Shown here: positions 11,316 through 23,485 of the stretch, piece after piece
Layout of the letters: each line of letters opens with the position of its first letter
How positions within the stretch are numbered: the first letter of the stretch is position 1
Assembly (NCBI RefSeq): GCF_000003815.2
Contig: NC_049979.1
Location: 22,101,602 to 22,165,601 of the forward strand
Length of the DNA stretch: 64,000 bases
Source of the DNA: Branchiostoma floridae
Taxonomy: Eukaryota; Chordata; Leptocardii; Amphioxiformes; Branchiostomatidae
Reading direction: 5' to 3'
The notes under the pieces: model-generated
Told to the model about the DNA's origin: nothing
Databases searched by the model: none
What the model saw: the letters and a program-made list of their open reading frames with translations, nothing else
Made by a program: the position numbers and the translations under genes

Positions 11316-12553
11316 CTGTAGATATAGGAGACACGATGGTCACTTTTACATTTTGCTCTTGAGAGGGAATATTTTCGATTGAGTCAGCGATTCATATTCT
11401 TCAAAACGCTATTGCAGAGGACCAACATTTTCTTACAAGCTAGACGGCATCTATATACTTCACTATGCATTTCATGAATTATTCTGTCTTCCTTTCTTGG
11501 AGCAGTGGAAGGCAGTCTTAGCCCTAGATATAACTGAAGCTCACAGTCCATGTAAAACTTAATAAGACCTTGCTGTGCCGGTTATTCCAACTACCAAGGC
11601 TCGTTCATGCAAAGTGATCCTGGATGGAAGCGCAAAAACCCTCCCAAATCCATGGTCTTACACTGAGCGATTCCACCGCCAGAGTATAACTCCTTCCAGT
11701 GAAGCCCACTGTTAATTATCTCCCGTCCCTGCCGTGTTTTATTGAACAGCTACTATCGATTCGTAGTTTTCAACTTTGCGAAAGTCATGTTCATGAAGGG
11801 GACCTGGAAGCCTCTGATGAAACCTCCAGATGAAACCGTGCTGGAGGAAGTTGGTCAACAGTTCAGGAAATAGATTCTTCAACCTTCTTTGACCGGACAC
11901 ACAGAGTCTGCCTAAAAGCTTGTGACAAATGTGAGAAAAGGAGCGGTATTTTTTTCCGTATGATTTTGATGATTGCAATACGATTGAGAATGTTTCAGCC
12001 AAGCTGTAATAGAACCAACCACCGGATCTAAAACAGCCTTTTCCATGTAACAAGACAACTGGATTTTGCACGATGTTTGCACGCAGTCGCAAGGATACCT
12101 TTAGTTTGCGCTCGTACGAGGATCGCCGATAAATGTGATCGGGCCCTACATTGGTCAACGGTGAAGAAGGAAAGGACTTAGAATGTATCACTAGGTATTC
12201 CGTAACGCTGGCGGGAACCTCAGGCTTCCGAATCAATTTGTTTAATTGAAACAGGCAGAATGCTGAAATTCCCGTGAAACGCCTGAGCGAATCTGCAGCC
12301 CGAAAGCAGTTGGTTACATCAGCGTAGCTGCAGGATTAGCTCATTGCATGAACGGCCTGTTGCCTAGTTCTCTATCGGCGGAAATTAATCAAGAGTAATT
12401 CGTAGGAATAATTCAACCTAGCGTCCCGGCCTGTGTGTTGAATGACGTCGTGGGGCCCAGTTGAAGGGTGCAATACCTCGGGCCAACTACGTAGGGTGGT
12501 ATTGCCATTATCCCATCATTCCTTGCAATACAAATTCATAATACACATTCCAG

Positions 12554-13019
12554 NNNNNNNNNNNNNNNNNNNNNNNNNNNNNNNNNNNNNNNNNNNNNNN
12601 NNNNNNNNNNNNNNNNNNNNNNNNNNNNNNNNNNNNNNNNNNNNNNNNNNNNNNNNNNNNNNNNNNNNNNNNNNNNNNNNNNNNNNNNNNNNNNNNNNNN
12701 NNNNNNNNNNNNNNNNNNNNNNNNNNNNNNNNNNNNNNNNNNNNNNNNNNNNNNNNNNNNNNNNNNNNNNNNNNNNNNNNNNNNNNNNNNNNNNNNNNNN
12801 NNNNNNNNNNNNNNNNNNNNNNNNNNNNNNNNNNNNNNNNNNNNNNNNNNNNNNNNNNNNNNNNNNNNNNNNNNNNNNNNNNNNNNNNNNNNNNNNNNNN
12901 NNNNNNNNNNNNNNNNNNNNNNNNNNNNNNNNNNNNNNNNNNNNNNNNNNNNNNNNNNNNNNNNNNNNNNNNNNNNNNNNNNNNNNNNNNNNNNNNNNNN
13001 NNNNNNNNNNNNNNNNNNN
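12554..13019. other. Assembly gap (466 N) in intron 7
   Basis: Run of N between exons 7 and 8 of the receptor. The phases of the flanking exons match, so no exon is required here. Confidence 0.99.
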
Positions 13020-14853
13020 GCTGGATACATATTGTGTCTTCTTCTTTGTCCAACCCAATCTCGATAACGTAATGATACGTTGTACTGCAATAAAGCGACT
13101 GCACTTCACAGCCATTTATCTATGTGGACAGCTCATATTGCCTTCCATCCCCAACATGGGAAGATCGATTTAGCTAATTGTAGATGCCTCCTCTTTTTGT
13201 ATGACTTTCTGTGAACAGTGCTGTAAATTCATTCATTTTTGTGGATACTTAATTTCCAGTAGAAGGGTAGAAATAGGTTTTTTATTATTTTTTTTTAACT
13301 TCGCGGTTATATCTGGTAATCTGGTATTACAGTCTTTATCACAGTGGTAGTAGATTGGAAACACATATTCGCGGTGTCATGAATTTGGTACCGTGGTGGT
13401 GTCGTGGTGAAAGTTAAACATTTACAGTATATTTTTAATTAGTTTTAGCTCATCACATGTGCTTTTTGTATCACGGAATATCAGATCAATCGATGCTTTT
13501 CCTCTACGCCTTCTTTAGTTACATGTTGAGCTAAACGACGATTAAAGTTGTGGTCACACCCAAGGGAGCATAAAATGGGACCAATATCTGGGCATTGTCT
13601 AATATTGACGGTAAGGCTTTGCTAGGAGCAAACTCAGCAAACAGTTTCCAATACACTGATCGTTTAATTAAAAAGGCCAGCCAATAGATTAATGATCTAC
13701 CAAGCAATAGTTCTCGCTCATTGATTTGCGTACATGCTATGTTGAGTAAAACAACGGGAAGGCTGACATTGCCATGGAATGGTTGACTCTTTATTGCCAA
13801 ACTCATACCCAAAGACAACACACCGATACGCCAACGTACAACAGAGTACTAGTAAAATGGCTATCCTCTAGATCTATATAGGAGGGATCATCTTTAGAGG
13901 CAGCGGCTAATGACTAGTAGAGTCCACAAGAAAAGCATTTTTGATGTTTTCTAGATGACGAAAGCTCGGAAAAATAGTGGTTACTGTTCAAAAGATATGT
14001 ATGGCGGCCTTGAAAAGGAACACCTGTTCCGCCATACCTTTCACTGTATTGGAGAATCTTACTAGATCAAGAAATAAAATAAATGTGCAAATCATTGTGT
14101 CTCACAGTGCCATCCGTGACATATAATCGTTAGGTTAGCAAATGTTTTAAACCCAGCCCCGGGAGCTACCAAGGCTACGGATCTCGCCGGGTCATCCATC
14201 AAAACAAAGCTTAGTTGATGAGGTCAATATCCGCCAACACCTTGTTTGTCCAGATTACGGCTCTCAAACACAGCGGTCGATAATATGGTGAGGGCAGTAT
14301 ATCGGACATCGCGATGTTTAAAACTACTGCCATTTACGGTGTCAATGGCGATTACACCAGAAGATGGTCACAGACAAGGTGAGTGGAAATTGCGCACGGA
14401 TGTTTCCACGAAATATAGAGTAAAGCTCCTAGATGTTTTATGTTAACTTTTTTTCGTAAAAGATGATAATTTTGAACATAACATCACTTAGTATAATTGG
14501 AAACAACAGGAGATAGCAGTACATGTAACAGACAGCCTTAGGTAGTTGGACTTGGGAGTGCTAAATGTCAAGGTGGCGTCAGAAATAATCAACCGGCGCC
14601 GAAGTCACTCCCTCTGGTACGTATTTCACGTTAGTCCCTAGACAACATCTTTACTTTCAACTCCAGTTAGATGGTTAACATCGACAAAACGCTCCTCATG
14701 CCGTAATGGCGAGGTGGTAGTGAATGCTGTAATAGTACTTAAGGTGGTAGTAAATGCTAAATATTTATAAAGAGGCGATAGTAACTCTTCAAATTGGAAG
14801 ATAAAGCAAACAAGGTATATGCCAATTTTCCAAATGGCAGGAATACAATTAAT

Positions 14854-15045
14854 GGCCAGGCGGTCTTTTGGTTAGGGTTGTTGAATTAGAAATTAAAGGA
14901 TTCGAATCCCTGTCAGGCCCAGTGTTGTGCCCTTAGGGAAGACAGCTGAACATGAGCTTCAGATAGGGATTTCCTTTCGTTTGGACGTAAAGCCGGAGGT
15001 CCCGTATTTGAGGAGATCCAAAACATCATAAAGAGAGGATTTGAG
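14854..15045 (+). mobile_element. tRNA-headed SINE (copy 1)
   Basis: GGCCAGGCGGTCTTTTGGTT (A-box region) is followed by GATTCGAATCC at 14899-14909, a near-perfect pol III B box. The body GTTGTGCCCTTAGGGAA and GGACGTAAAGCCGGAGGTCC is shared in style with the other SINEs here. It is not a functional tRNA gene, because no acceptor or anticodon stem can be drawn. Confidence 0.7.
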
Positions 15046-15169
15046 TGGATAAAACCTTACAGTCTGGCTTCCGGGTTGACCTCTTGAAAAGGAGTGAGTG
15101 ACCTGTTGGATCTGTTAGAAAGTAAGTAGACTGAGATAAATGTTTTTGAGAGAGGAACACATCTCCTAC

Positions 15170-15297
15170 CTTTCACATCGACCATGGTCGTTGCCATTGC
15201 CTCGGAGAAGCTGGGGTCAGACGAGGACGCCACACACTTGTAGGTTCCCTCCACACTGTAATCCACGCTGTTGAACTGAAGGGGATTTGGGAGCGGC
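15170..15297 (-). CDS. Exon 7: second half of fourth Ig domain
   Basis: The acceptor TTTTCCCCGCAG precedes G-CCG-CTC at 15297. It completes the split Lys codon and reads KPLPNPLQFNSVDYSVEGTY and then KCVASSSDPSFSEAMATTMV, with the Y-x-C of the F strand, ending DVK. The donor is G|GTAGGAG at 15169, phase 1. Length 128 bases, 1 + 42 codons + 1. The end of D4 joins D5 as VKGAP. This linker resembles the short Val-Asn/Lys-Gly-Pro linker between D4 and D5 of kirrels. Confidence 0.9.
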
Positions 15298-16436
15298 CTG
15301 CGGGGAAAAGGGATCTTATCACGGAAGGACACGTGTTGTTTGAGCTTTTTCTTCATCTATAACTTGTTCAAACCTGTGACAAAATCAATAGCCACTATGA
15401 AATCAACTAAACAAGTTATAAAATCTGACCCCTCTGACCCGAATGAAAATGGCTCATTGGCTTTGTGTGAACGTTTAATTTTTTCATTTCATTTAGAGTC
15501 GATTCCATATTACCGAGAGGGTGTTTCTTGCATTTTGTTCTAACAATTTGGAAATCTTTGTAACAATCTAACTGTGATAAGTAACTGTTTAGAACTATTT
15601 ACAACATCTATGTGACATTCTAAATGTTTCTATAGTATTCAAACATGTTAGAAACATTTCTAACATCAAATACATTATTTCTGTTAGTTTCTAAACTGTT
15701 CCAACATAGATGCATCATTTGTGATCACATGTTCGAACATGGAAACAATATGATAAAACTGGGTCAGTGGGCTGGGAAGAGGGCAATTCACACATCCCTG
15801 CCAAGTGCAGGAAATTATGTCTGTCTGCCACCTTCTCACAAAAGACTCACCAGTTTATACTAAAGAAAATCTAAAAATACAACAGCCAGACAAAGGACTA
15901 AGCTTAGCAGCTTTGTTTATGGGGTCAATAAAAGTTTTTATGGAGGGAAAAAAATGACACAAAATGTTGGAACATGTTGGAACAATAACAAAAACACATA
16001 GATGTTTGAAAATTGTTCTAAATAAAGAGATAATGATATCATTACTTTCCCAAATGTTCCAACAAATATAAAAAGGTTCAAACATGTTTAAACTTTCATT
16101 TTGAAATGTTTGAACAATTTCGAACTTTAGTGACTGAAATGTTCTTTTACTCAAAATAGTTCAAACTTATTACAAATATTATTTCAAAACCATCTCGGTG
16201 ACTTGGAATTGACTCTATGTTACTTATGAACTTACTTTACTTTTTACTCTATCTATCTGTTATGGGATGCCTTAATTCGATTGATAGAATGATCTCTGTA
16301 TTTTTCTGGCGAATAGTTTACATCAATCCCACAAATCCAGCTCCAGTGCCGCCATGATTCAAACAGAGGCGTTTATCTGTACATATCCGCCCGCGCTATC
16401 GTGATACACCTCTTGAAATAAGTTAGAGAGACTTAC
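15298..16436 (-). other. Intron 6 of the receptor gene
   Basis: The shortest but one of the introns (1,139 bp); it splits D4. Two-thirds of it is the foldback element at 15494-16217. No other structure is seen. Confidence 0.8.
15494..16217. mobile_element. Foldback element/MITE of 724 bp in intron 6
   Basis: The left end TAGAGTCGATTCCATATTAC and the reverse complement of the right end, TAGAGTCAATTCCAAGTCAC, are terminal inverted repeats, followed by CCGAGAGGG / CCGAGATGG. Inner arms also pair: the TTTAGAAC...CATCTATGTG block at 15588-15614 has its inverse at 15995-16022. The interior is filled with degenerate GTTCCAACA and GTTCAAACATG words in both orientations. There is no open frame of note. 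Confidence 0.8.
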
Positions 16437-16566
16437 TTGGAGTCACCGTCCTTCTGCCACACGACCTTCGGGGCCGGGTTGCCGTCAGCGGTGCAGAGAA
16501 CATTGAGCGGCTGTTTCGCTTGTACCACGAGGCTTGGAGAGGGAGGCGCCAGTATTACAGGGGCAT
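16437..16566 (-). CDS. Exon 6: first half of fourth Ig domain
   Basis: The acceptor TATTTTCAG precedes AT-GCC-CCT at 16566, joining exon 5 to give YAPVILAPPSPSLVVQ. The exon goes on with PLNVLCTADGNPAPKVVWQK, holding the first core Cys and the core Trp, and ends DGDS plus AA|GTAAGT, a strong donor in phase 2. The length of 130 bases fits 2 + 42 codons + 2. The domain is completed by exon 7 at 15170-15297. Most of the intron between them is a foldback element (15494-16217). Confidence 0.9.
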
Positions 16567-18829
16567 CTGAAAATACACAGAGATTTGCTTATCAGTACAG
16601 ACCTCTCAAAGTTGCATGTATCATACGGCGTGGTAGCATTCGTTGTTGGTCTTCTTACGGTTTTGTGATGTGGTAAAATTTTCCAGCACGCTGTGACAAA
16701 ACTAACCGCAATCAAGGACACCATTTTTTGCAACAAGACTTTTTATGTTAAGTGTACGACTTTCCCTTCAGTTGCGATCGTAGGACGGCCCAAACACGAA
16801 TGATTTAGTAGCATGTAAATGATCCTACTTGAACGATCTCTTTCTAACGGTGACCCTGCCCATTCAATGCTCGCAAAGTAAAACTACATACATAACGACT
16901 AAGGCGCTTCTAGGCAGAATAAGCTCATAAACTGGACATAACACCAACAACAGAAACCATAATTCACAGTGCCGTGCTCTCCGTAGTAAAATGATTTTCT
17001 CATCGTCATTAATTTGATATTCCTCTTCGAGTTACACCCCCAGAACTATAACCTATTGGAGACCTATTGCAAAGAAAGGGAATCCAAGATGTTCGTAAAT
17101 TGCCTTTCGCCTTACTTACAACTCATGTCATGTCAGAAGAAGTGTTAAAAATGAAGTAAGGAATCGATATTTCAGATTTTAAGTGTAGACTTGTATGAAT
17201 ATCATAATATCAGATTTTCACTTCAAACAGCCGCAATTCCAGTGGAATATTGTTTCAATTTTTTTTTTTACTTCAGGGAAGGGAAGGTAACCAGCTAGTG
17301 GACTGGTTCATATTTCTGAACCGGAAAGCGCATCATTGCTTGAGGCAGACGTATTGAAAACAAATATAACGGTCCACGGCTTGCTGGAACCCTGCCAACG
17401 GGCATCCGGTAGGTTCATTAACGACCCATTAAACTGTCGCTGTGTTCTGGGGATATTTTCTGCATCACCGTGTGTGCAGAACGGCTCCCCTACGTAGGTT
17501 AAGCCTACATAGCCGACCATGAGGCCTCCCGACCTTCTCAGGACACGGTTGAGGGTTGGTCAATGAGTTTGCCTGCTGGTCTTTAAAAAACAGACTGGTA
17601 TAATTTAGATAATCAAAACACAAAAGTCATATTCNNNNNNNNNNNNNNNNNNNNNNNNNNNNNNNNNNNNNNNNNNNNNNNNNNNNNNNNNNNNNNNNNN
17701 NNNNNNNNNNNNNNNNNNNNNNNNNNNNNNNNNNNNNNNNNNNNNNNNNNNNNNNNNNNNNNNNNNNNNNNNNNNNNNNNNNNNNNNNNNNNNNNNNNNN
17801 NNNNNNNNNNNNNNNNNNNNNNNNNNNNNNNNNNNNNNNNNNNNNNNNNNNNNNNNNNNNNNNNNNNNNNNNNNNNNNNNNNNNNNNNNNNNNNNNNNNN
17901 NNNNNNNNNNNNNNNNNNNNNNNNNNNNNNNNNNNNNNNNNNNNNNNNNNNNNNNNNNNNNNNNNNNNNNNNNNNNNNNNNNNNNNNNNNNNNNNNNNNN
18001 NNNNNNNNNNNNNNNNNNNNNNNNNNNNNNNNNNNNNNTAGATTTCTACATGTTCGTTCCAAGCTTTCTACCTAGGTCCTCTTCGTACCCGTGAGATTTC
18101 CAAGAGTCTTTGAGAGGTGACAATCAGCTGCCCTCCCACGACCCCACCCCATCAGGATTCATGCCCCACAGCTGATGACGACTCTGCAAAATGAGTCAGT
18201 ACCAATTTATATGAGCAGGTTTACCCGATTATGGGCTTCGCTGCCTTACATGCACGTACCGGCATGATTCAAATTGCTGTAAGTGTTATATAGTCTACCT
18301 GCCTTCGCTTTATTGCCCATCTGAGTGTTACATTGACTGATAGCAACGAATAGCCTGATTCCAGCTCTTGATGGGGTTCAGCCAAGAGACTACCATATTC
18401 ATTTTTTTGCTGACCCGGGATAAATGAGCTATTGTTCTCCACATATTTATCACATGCTAAATATCAACAACCAGCATGTGCAGAAGTATTAGTATTATAG
18501 CACGCGTTTTCTGGTCATATGAAGCCTAAAATCGCCCCAAATGGACAACCTTATTTGCATAAACTTCACCATAAAAGCGATGGAATGAAACATCGTTGAA
18601 ATTAAATTTCTGACCAGTGCAATAGAGTGGTCTGACTTATGACCTGGCGATCAACGATTTTGGTATTTAATGGAATTTTTTTCTTTCTCTTTTATATATT
18701 GTTGCATTGTATAATGTATGCATGTACTCGTGGACTCTCTGGAAAAGCACTACCCAGTCACTATATATATATACGGGTAAGCCGAAAAAAAAAGCCGAAA
18801 TATAAATGCACAGTGCCAATGATACTCAC
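16567..18829 (-). other. Intron 5 of the receptor gene
   Basis: Separates D3 and D4. It includes the 404-N gap. No coding signal or clear repeat is visible in the readable part. Confidence 0.7.
17635..18038. other. Assembly gap (404 N) in intron 5
   Basis: Run of N between exons 5 and 6. Flanking phases match, so no exon is required. Confidence 0.99.
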
Positions 18830-19111
18830 ATAGCACATTGACAGTGGCGTTTTTGGAGCTCTCGTATCTTTTGCCGTTGATGTCGTTCCTTGCCGTGCAG
18901 GTGTAGTCTCCCGAGTCTGCCCGGCCCAGGTTAGACAGGGTGAGGGAGGTGTCGTCTGTAGCACTGTTGTTCGGCAGGGAGTCGCCGCCTGACGAGCGGG
19001 TCCAGGTCAGTTGGGCGGGAGGGTTGCTGTCTGCCGAGCAGCTGAGGGTCACGGTGTCCCCCTCCCTGGTGGTCACGGCGCTAGACGTTACGGTGATCTG
19101 GTCCACGGGAT
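18830..19111 (-). CDS. Exon 5: third Ig domain (C2/I-set), complete in one exon
   Basis: The acceptor AACTGTAG stands before AT-CCC-GTG at 19111 and the donor T|GTGAGT follows 18830. Both ends are phase 1; length 282 bases. The translation YPVDQITVTSSAVTTREGD continues with VTLSCSADSNPPAQLTWTRS (Cys and Trp of the core) and LGRADSGDYTCTARNDINGK (the D-S-G-x-Y-x-C motif), ending ATVNVL. NNS and KNAT are possible N-glycosylation sites. The SNPPAxLTW pattern is typical of the third domain of kirrel/nephrin-type receptors. A tRNA-type SINE lies within 60 bp of the acceptor (19163-19290). Confidence 0.92.
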
Positions 19112-19162
19112 CTACAGTTCAGGGTGTGGTACAAATCACAGTCAATGAAGTAAAACATATTA

Positions 19163-19290
19163 TGTGGCGTAATGGTAGGGTGTTACCTAGGGGGTGGGTT
19201 TGTTTGGTTCTACTACGATTCAGATCCCCTCACATGCCAGGACGTCGTGCCCTTGGGAAAGTCATACAGGGATATGAAAGATTTTGTTAA
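19163..19290 (+). mobile_element. tRNA-headed SINE (copy 2, decayed)
   Basis: TATGTGGCGTAATGGTAGGG resembles a tRNA 5' half with A box. GATTCAGATCCCC is a decayed B box. GTCGTGCCCTTGGGAAAG is the body motif also found in the 57.2-kb and 14.9-kb copies. Confidence 0.55.
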
Positions 19291-20037
19291 CTGTATATAT
19301 AAGACATAGCCGTTACACACATACATACATTCATACATATAGCGTTACGCTGTTCCAAATTGTCTTTGTATTAGGAAAGTTCACATATTGATTGTTCTTA
19401 GCCCATTGCTTACGGCATTTCACTATCTTGCCCACCGTTAATCTGTGACATTTCGCAACTTCTCAAGTGTTACTATAGTAATATAATAAGAATATAGTAA
19501 CATTTACACCTTTTCGAGAGAGGGGATAGTTTAATCGATGCCGAAGTGGCAATTTTGCGCTCGGGTGATAAAAGACAGAGTTAGGCATGTGTAGGTAAAC
19601 TTGTTCTCCTTTTGACCGGTTAGGGCTGCCTAATACTTGGAAATGGCTGTTCTGAAGGTCAGTCCAGTTAACGTTTGATGAAGACAAATTCCCAATTTCC
19701 CAGGAGGAGCCTTAAATCCTAACGGTCCGCTAGCGGTGCAAGACACCTTCTCATCGTGCCATCCGTCTTGATGAGCGGGAAGCTGGCGGACCGACGCCGA
19801 CACAAGTGTGATGAAGTGCGCTCAATTAAAGAGCGGACAGGAAGGGGAGATCAAGAGGGATCACTCGCAGCTTCCAATGGTGGTGAATGAAGCAAAATTG
19901 CAGACTACGCAGTTCAGGAAGGTTAGGTACCCTCGTTACGTGGCGAAACGCTCAGGACACTTCATCAGTGAACGTTTGTTCAACATGGACATGGGAGAGA
20001 TTGCCATTTGACAGAATCACCGATGCCACCCTGCCTG

Positions 20038-20352
20038 TCGTGATCGGAGTTTCTGTTGACAGAGACTCAACTCCGGATCTCTACCGGCATTGAATTGGTG
20101 GTTCTGTCGGTAGAGATCCCGGTCGGAGTCCATAAATTTGAAGATTTTCGCTTAAAAGCTTTCAATTTTTCGTCTTTGATACATGTCAGTTTAGATCAAT
20201 GAATTGACTTGAAATTCAGGATTTATAGATAAGATACCTCCCCAAGCCCCCCCCCCCCCCCAACACATTACTAGCACCCTTGACGTGATGTCCGTTGACA
20301 GAGTATCTGATTGTGATCTCTACCGGCATAATGGGCGATTCTGCCAGATAGC
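20038..20352 (+). repeat. Two diverged direct repeats each carrying a hairpin
   Basis: The block GTTGACAGAG...ATCTCTACCGGCAT...GATTCTG occurs at about 20053-20113 and 20292-20352. In the first copy ATCTCTACCG and CGGTAGAGAT (20078-20118) form perfect 10-bp arms. The second copy has lost the right arm. The AT-rich spacer includes a poly-C run. Confidence 0.6.
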
Positions 20353-21826
20353 AGTCTTTTCACTGACACATATATGCAGGATGTCCATTCAGTTGGCACA
20401 GTAGTCATGTGCTTGTTATCAGATCTACGGACAATATGTCGTTTGTGTGCATTTCCCAAGTTCAAACTCATACCAAAGGTAGCTATAGATTACTCCCGTA
20501 AATAATGAAATATAATTGCACAACATACCAGCAATATACATATACTTTGGTAAGTAGGTTCTTCAATTAGATGACATGGGTGCAGCGAAAAGGCGTGTTC
20601 ATTTACAAATTGGATTGGATGGAAATTGTGTTACGGACAGATTTACATTCATAACCATTTCAGTTAATGGCCTTTTTATGACACCACAACGTCGCCAGTG
20701 GCTAGCTCCTGTGACAGGTCAGTGTGTTGGAGGATCCATAATTGGGTTCCAACACTCCGGCACACTGAGAGGACGCATCCGAAATGGCAGGGTGGTGACC
20801 TGGCTGACATTTCGATCTAGCACCAGGTGGTACTGAAATGACGCATGCGGGAATGATCTTAGTCAGGGTCAGCGGGCCTTGATGGCTCTTTCTGCCGCCC
20901 AGAATCAATAGCGATGAATGGTGCGATCAGTCAAAGTCGTTACTATTCATATCTTTTTGACGATCTTCCACCGGTGCCTGTGCGCCTTCCGCTCTGTCTG
21001 CGTGTAAGGTCAGTGTGCGAATCATTGTGGAGTATCCTGCAGCATCTATAGTTGACCCTATGTCCTGACATACACGCCCACACATATGAGACCGCTCTAC
21101 AGAGCGGAGAGGGGGCACAGTGATGACACAGTGTGATTAAAGTGATGACTGAGGGAAAGACATGCATATATAAAAGGGAAAGGGTTTCACCTGAAGAGCC
21201 CGCGCCTGAAGACTGGACGAGAGGTTCAGCGGGAGGATCTACACAAGACGTGGAAGGAGGGGGTAGTGAAAGTTTCAAGAATACAGAAGGATTTGTGATA
21301 GTTGGGAAACAACGGTTTACCTTTTAAAACTCCTGCGTTCATGAATAACTACTAGACTCCGAGTGTGTGGCAGTTGTTGCGTGCAAGTGTCACCTAAAGA
21401 AATATATTGACAGCCGCGCAAAGTTGTCTCCAGACATTTTGCAGTCGCATGCATTCACCCATGCACTGTTTTAGAACACTGGGCGTGAGTTTTCGTCCAC
21501 TCCAATTACTATATCATGCCATTTTCATGCACCAGTGCATCGCTTTATGATGTCACTCCCATACAGGTCAAGCGACGTTGTCAGACTTGACGCGTGATGT
21601 CAACTACTCCGTGTTTAGGCCACATTGACTTGATCACATGGATGACATACACTTTTAAAAAAAGGTCACTAGGGTTTCATATTGAATGCACCCTTTTTGC
21701 CCGGATTTTTTTTCCACGCTCGCATCAGTCGCGATGCCCAAGGGATGTCATACATATAATCAAATCAGTATGGCCTTAGGAGTAAATATGGACGACCCAC
21801 GTAAGCACACTTCTTTGGATACTTAC

Positions 21827-22162
21827 AGAGGACTTCCATCTGAATGAACTCCTTCTGAGGTTGGTCCAGTGCTGGATGGTCCACCTGACAGAAGTACTGC
21901 TGACCCTGGTCGTACCTAGACAGGGCGACAATCAGGTCGCTGATGATGTTAAAGGTTCCATCATCTCTGTCTTGGATCAAAGTACCGCCTTGGTCGTCGT
22001 CATCATCACCCAGCCCACCGGAAATGAGTTGGGTACCGTTGTACCAGGACAGCGTGGCTTCCGGTTTGCCTCCTTCCGAAGTGCAGCGGGCCACTACCTG
22101 CCTCTTGTTGTTGGCTTCCAGGGGTGGGTTGTAGCTGGAGATAGACGGTGGGTTTGGGGCAA
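21827..22162 (-). CDS. Exon 4: second Ig domain (C1/C2-set, CD80-like), complete in one exon
   Basis: The acceptor CCATGCAG stands before TT-GCC-CCA at 22162 and the donor T|GTAAGTATCC follows 21827; both ends are phase 1 and the exon is 336 bases. The product begins VAPNPPSISSYNPPLEANN and shows VARCTSEGGKPEATLSWYNG (first Cys and Trp) and GQQYFCQVDHPAL (second Cys). The CxSxGGKPxxxLxWY...YFCxVxHPAL pattern is that of the second domain of nectins, kirrels and CD166. NGT in the C' region is an N-glycosylation site. A run of five aspartates between the core Trp and the E strand is encoded by GAT/GAC triplets and could vary in length between alleles. Confidence 0.9.
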
Positions 22163-23439
22163 CTGCATGGACGGAAAGTGAGAAATTAAAAAACAAGATA
22201 GTTGTAAGTGGGTACCCCTATTTAAACGACCTGACATTACAGTGTGGGGGGAGCCATGCATCTTGGCTCTAAACTACAAGTTACAACACCATACTTCCAA
22301 TTCTCCAAGTATTCTATTATACCACTCCCGATTTTCATCAATGTGGAATACACCAGAACAAGCACACTGACTGATTATAATACCTCCATTTTTAAGGGTA
22401 AAAACGTCGCCATTGACATGTAACTCTATGAAAGACATTTCCTGCTAATCAACAACCAAATAGATAATAATTCGGAACTGTCATCATTCAAAATTGATCA
22501 TTGAGGTCGTAAAAAATGATACAATTGGATTTGGTTATATCTACGGTGCCCATTTAACTTTGCCTCTTGAGTGTCCCCTAGTATAAAGCTAGATCATAAA
22601 TTCAGCAGATATCTTTTTTATATCAGCACTCGCATCAGTGGATCTTCCGACGAATCAGCGCGAATGAATAAATAACTAGCTAATATCTGCACCCTTGGCC
22701 TTTTGTTTGAGCAATTGTGACGCTATTTTGCAATGTTTAACTGAATTCCTATTGCTGTTCGTATCTTGGATGAGCCCGTTTTCTCCAGGGAACTTTGGAA
22801 TATTTGATTTACTCTCTGTATTTACCTTGCGAGCGCACTTATGAGGATGATACACGGCGCTTTCAAGATGTTCACCGAAGTGAGTTGAACGAAATGGCTG
22901 GTCTGAAAAGGGCGCTGATTGAAGGGTAACTCTATCCACGGCACGGCAGGATTGGGCGGTAAGTCAACTACACCGTCAGGCGAAAAGTTTTAGCTTCAGC
23001 TTCTAAGTCATAAAAATTCCACGCAGCTGGTTTGGGTTTCGAGTAAGCAAAATATTGGATTAGGGAGCGTAGCAGTAATAGGTGTAGGGATTTTGCGCGT
23101 CCATTTGGGATTTGGCGACGTATTACCTACTATCTGGTACCATAGGCAGCGTCGATATTCCGTGCAATGATTGTGACATTTGGTATACTGCCACACTCCC
23201 GTTGTCATTTGTTCGTTTAAAGCGCGATATTTTCCAGAGCATATAAGATAATGGAAACAGATCTCTATACTCCCTCTGTGATTGAATATAATCGTCGTCT
23301 GCTGTTTCTCAAGATCCCCTGCCATAAGCTCCGACATGTTCTACATTATTCATGTTTCCGTACTGATGAGTCACTTGTTTCATCAGGTGGCGCTAACATT
23401 TCAGAATGTGGCTTAACTTAATTAGCCAACCGCCGCCCT

Positions 23440-23485
23440 CAGCCAATCAGAATCCGTTCCGAGCCATGACGTCATTTTCCCGCTA
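23440..23485. promoter_or_regulatory. Promoter-like motif cluster in intron 3
   Basis: Within 45 bp there are CAGCCAATCAG (CCAAT box), ATGACGTCAT (perfect CRE) and TTTTCCCGC (E2F-like). The tight spacing is unusual for intron sequence. The function is inferred only. Confidence 0.3.

Larger units (their letters stand above)
11316..15169 (-). other. Intron 7 of the receptor gene
   Basis: Between D4 and D5. It contains the 466-N gap and a tRNA-type SINE close to its 5' end (14854-15045). The minus-strand frame at 11739-12236 shows no domain or splice context. Confidence 0.7.
19112..21826 (-). other. Intron 4 of the receptor gene
   Basis: Separates D2 and D3. It holds a SINE, a duplicated hairpin repeat (20038-20352) and a poly-C run at about 20248-20262. 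Open frames in 20576-21327 have no domain content. Confidence 0.7.

Noticed and set aside
12442-13173. Long frames across the 466-N gap (and similarly across the other gaps)
   Set aside because: They are open only because N has no stop codons.
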